Assembly (NCBI GenBank): GCA_900544475.1
Contig: UQVU01000015.1
Coordinates: 1-23,147, forward strand
Reading direction: 5' to 3'
DNA from: an uncultured Butyricicoccus sp.
GTDB taxonomy: Bacteria > Bacillota > Clostridia > Oscillospirales > Butyricicoccaceae
Length of the DNA stretch: 23,147 nucleotides
This document shows positions 21,830-23,147 of this stretch, in pieces. Position numbers and translations under genes: made by a program. Below the pieces are notes generated by a model that ran no database searches, was not told where the DNA came from, and saw only the letters and a program-made list of their open reading frames with translations. Position 1 is the first letter of the stretch; each line of letters begins with the position of its first letter.

Positions 21830-22262
21830 AGGCGGTTCAGACAGCCTGTTTTATTACAAATGGCTCGACAAGGCGCTGTGCGACCTGCAATGCGCGCGTC
21901 TGCTGCTGACCTACGGAGGCGACGCCTACAATATCGCCTTCCACTGTCAGCAGGCCATCGAAAAAGCGCTCAAAGGCTACCTGCTCTACCGCACCGGCAA
22001 GCACTTCGACGGTCACAACCTGACCTACCTGTGCCGTCAGGCGATACGGCTCGACCCGGAAGCGTTCTCGGAATACCTCGACGAGAGCGCGGCGCTCAAC
22101 GACCTCTACATTGAAACGCGCTACCCGACCGACCTGCCGTTCGAGATAGACGAGCTTGAGATACGGCGGTATCTCGACATGGCGGAGCGGATGTTCGCGG
22201 CGATACGCCGACAGCTTTATGCCGCCGGCCGCCCACATCCCGTAGCGGACGAGGAGCGCTGA
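21813..22262 (+). CDS. HEPN domain protein
   Basis: The 149-residue protein contains a HEPN four-helix domain: YKWLDKALCDLQCARLLL, then NIAFHCQQAIEKALKGYLLYRTGK, HNLTYLCRQAIRL, and a last helix EIRRYLDMAERMFAAIRRQL. Its ORF overlaps the preceding MNT-like gene by 17 bp, as in MNT-HEPN pairs, some of which act as toxin-antitoxin modules in which the MNT adenylylates the HEPN RNase. I find no canonical R-x4-6-H RNase motif (the closest is RTGKH), so RNase activity is doubtful. It is the last gene of the glycosidase-thioesterase operon and ends before a strong bidirectional terminator. Confidence 0.82.
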   Translation: MSRRRKGGSDSLFYYKWLDKALCDLQCARLLLTYGGDAYNIAFHCQQAIEKALKGYLLYRTGKHFDGHNLTYLCRQAIRLDPEAFSEYLDESAALNDLYIETRYPTDLPFEIDELEIRRYLDMAERMFAAIRRQLYAAGRPHPVADEER

Positions 22263-22274
22263 AAACGCAGAAAA

Positions 22275-22320
22275 CACCCCTGACGCGCAGCTTTTACGCC
22301 GCCCTGTCAGGGGTGCTTTT
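22275..22320. terminator. Bidirectional terminator between HEPN and CorA genes
   Basis: CACCCCTGAC (22275-22284) pairs exactly with GTCAGGGGTG (22306-22315). CTTTTCT follows on the plus strand and TTTTCTG on the minus strand, so it can serve both convergent genes. Confidence 0.9.
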
Positions 22321-22330
22321 CTATCTGTTG

Positions 22331-23147
22331 TCAGTCGAGGTTCTTCTTCTTGAGCATATACCATGCGAAGAAGCAGCCGACCACGGTTATCGCGAGCGGC
22401 ATCCACCAGATCCAGTCGCCCGGTATCCGTCCCTCGCCGATGTTCATGCCGAAAAAGCCGAACACGATATTCGGAATGGTCATGATGATGGTCAGAATGG
22501 TCAGGACCTTCATGATGATGTTGAGGTTGTTCGAAACGACCGACGCATAGGCGTCCATCGTGCCCGCCATGATGTTCGAGTAGATGTTCGCCATCTCGAT
22601 TGCCTGACGGACCTCGATCAGCGCGTCCTCCAGAATGTCCCGGTCGTCCTCGTACAGCTTGAGCACGCGGCCGCGCAGGACCTTTTCCATCGTGACCTCG
22701 TTGCCCTTGAGGGACGAGGAGAAGTAGACGAGCGATTTACTCAGGCCGAGCAGCTGGATAAGCTCCTCGTTTTTGAGCGAGTCATACAGACGCTTCTCGA
22801 TGCGTGTAAAGTCGCGCTCGATCATGCGAAGGTTTTTCAGGAAGCGGCCTGCGATGCGCAGCAGGATCTGGAACACGAAACGGGTGCGCAGCGCCGTGTG
22901 CACGCCCTTGACCGCGCCCTCCGCGATCGAGCGGAGAATGATGCTGTCCTCAAGGCAGACCGTGATGACCGCGTTCTGCGCCACGACGATGCCCATAGGA
23001 ATGGTGCTGAACATCTGACCGCCGTCCTCGACCGAGCTTTTCTCGACCATAGGAATGTCAACGATCATGAGCAGCTGCTCGTCCTCGGTATCGACACGCG
23101 AGCTTTCCTCCGGGTCGAGCGCCGCGCGGACGAACTCCTCCTCGACC
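22331..23147 (-). CDS. CorA-family divalent metal transporter, 5' part outside window
   Basis: The visible 271 codons are the C-terminal part of a CorA-like protein; the frame stays open to the window edge (VEEEFVRAALDPEESS...), so the start lies beyond 23147. Visible parts are the funnel domain with long helices (RFLKNLRMIERDFTRIEKRLYDSL, LEDALIEVRQAIEMANIYSNIMAGTMDAYAS), the first membrane helix VLTILTIIMTIPNIVFGF with the signature GMN loop (FFGMNIGE), and the second helix WMPLAITVVGCFFAWYML with a basic tail KKKNLD. CorA proteins form pentameric channels for Mg2+ and sometimes Co2+ or Ni2+. It is convergent with the HEPN gene across a shared terminator. Confidence 0.93.
   Translation of the reverse strand, partial: VEEEFVRAALDPEESSRVDTEDEQLLMIVDIPMVEKSSVEDGGQMFSTIPMGIVVAQNAVITVCLEDSIILRSIAEGAVKGVHTALRTRFVFQILLRIAGRFLKNLRMIERDFTRIEKRLYDSLKNEELIQLLGLSKSLVYFSSSLKGNEVTMEKVLRGRVLKLYEDDRDILEDALIEVRQAIEMANIYSNIMAGTMDAYASVVSNNLNIIMKVLTILTIIMTIPNIVFGFFGMNIGEGRIPGDWIWWMPLAITVVGCFFAWYMLKKKNLD

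Noticed and set aside
1..23147. CRISPR arrays, rRNA genes, insertion sequences with transposase, riboswitches
   Set aside because: I found no regularly spaced repeats, no rRNA sequence, no transposase or integrase ORF and no leader I could match to a known riboswitch.

Overview
The window looks like chromosomal DNA from a GC-rich gut-type Firmicute, probably class Clostridia near Oscillospiraceae/Butyricicoccaceae. This rests on Gram-positive gene content (TepA, an Asp23/Gls24 protein next to a FakA-type kinase, a Bacillus-type LexA box, a FatA-like thioesterase), strong purine-rich Shine-Dalgarno sites and high GC in coding DNA. The genus is a guess. About 20 protein genes and one tRNA are supported. 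Most are housekeeping or envelope functions, with short operons separated by clear hairpin terminators.

Layout, left to right. (1) 1-646: an AT-rich flank without a recognisable gene, a tRNA-Leu(UAA) on the minus strand with its own consensus promoter and terminator, a T-less hairpin, and the first copy of a ~165-bp MITE-like repeat. (2) 643-4360, minus strand: a dicarboxylate/glutamate symporter coupled by a GTGA overlap to an RmlD-like reductase, then a zinc-ribbon/TPR membrane protein. (3) 4650-8865: RecQ helicase (plus), TepA (minus), a DnaA-box-like cluster containing a 16-bp perfect inverted repeat, then a cyclophilin and a GDPD-like protein that lacks expected catalytic residues. (4) 9076-13120, plus: a membrane GGDEF protein, an orphan pseudopilin of mosaic base composition, and polyphosphate kinase. 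(5) 13172-13618: a very AT-rich island between two terminators. (6) 13660-16670: peptidyl-tRNA hydrolase, a small locus with the architecture of a type I toxin-antitoxin module, and the asp23-fakA operon. (7) 16881-19063: lexA with two LexA-box-like sites, MITE copy two, and a processive-type GT2 glycosyltransferase. (8) 19472-22262, plus: an apparent operon of GHL10 glycosidase, acyl-ACP thioesterase, a degenerate nucleotidyltransferase and a HEPN protein. A CorA-type transporter then runs off the right edge.

The strongest undescribed candidate is at 14316-14602. A 23-residue hydrophobic peptide ORF has its Shine-Dalgarno sequence locked in a perfect 8-bp hairpin and a consensus promoter in front. 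A second consensus promoter faces it on the opposite strand, and the two predicted RNAs begin with near-identical 21-nt hairpins. The second candidate is the MITE pair: both copies sit exactly on the TAA stop codon of a minus-strand gene, apparently after insertion into a CTAA target, and their central hairpins differ by pairing-preserving changes.
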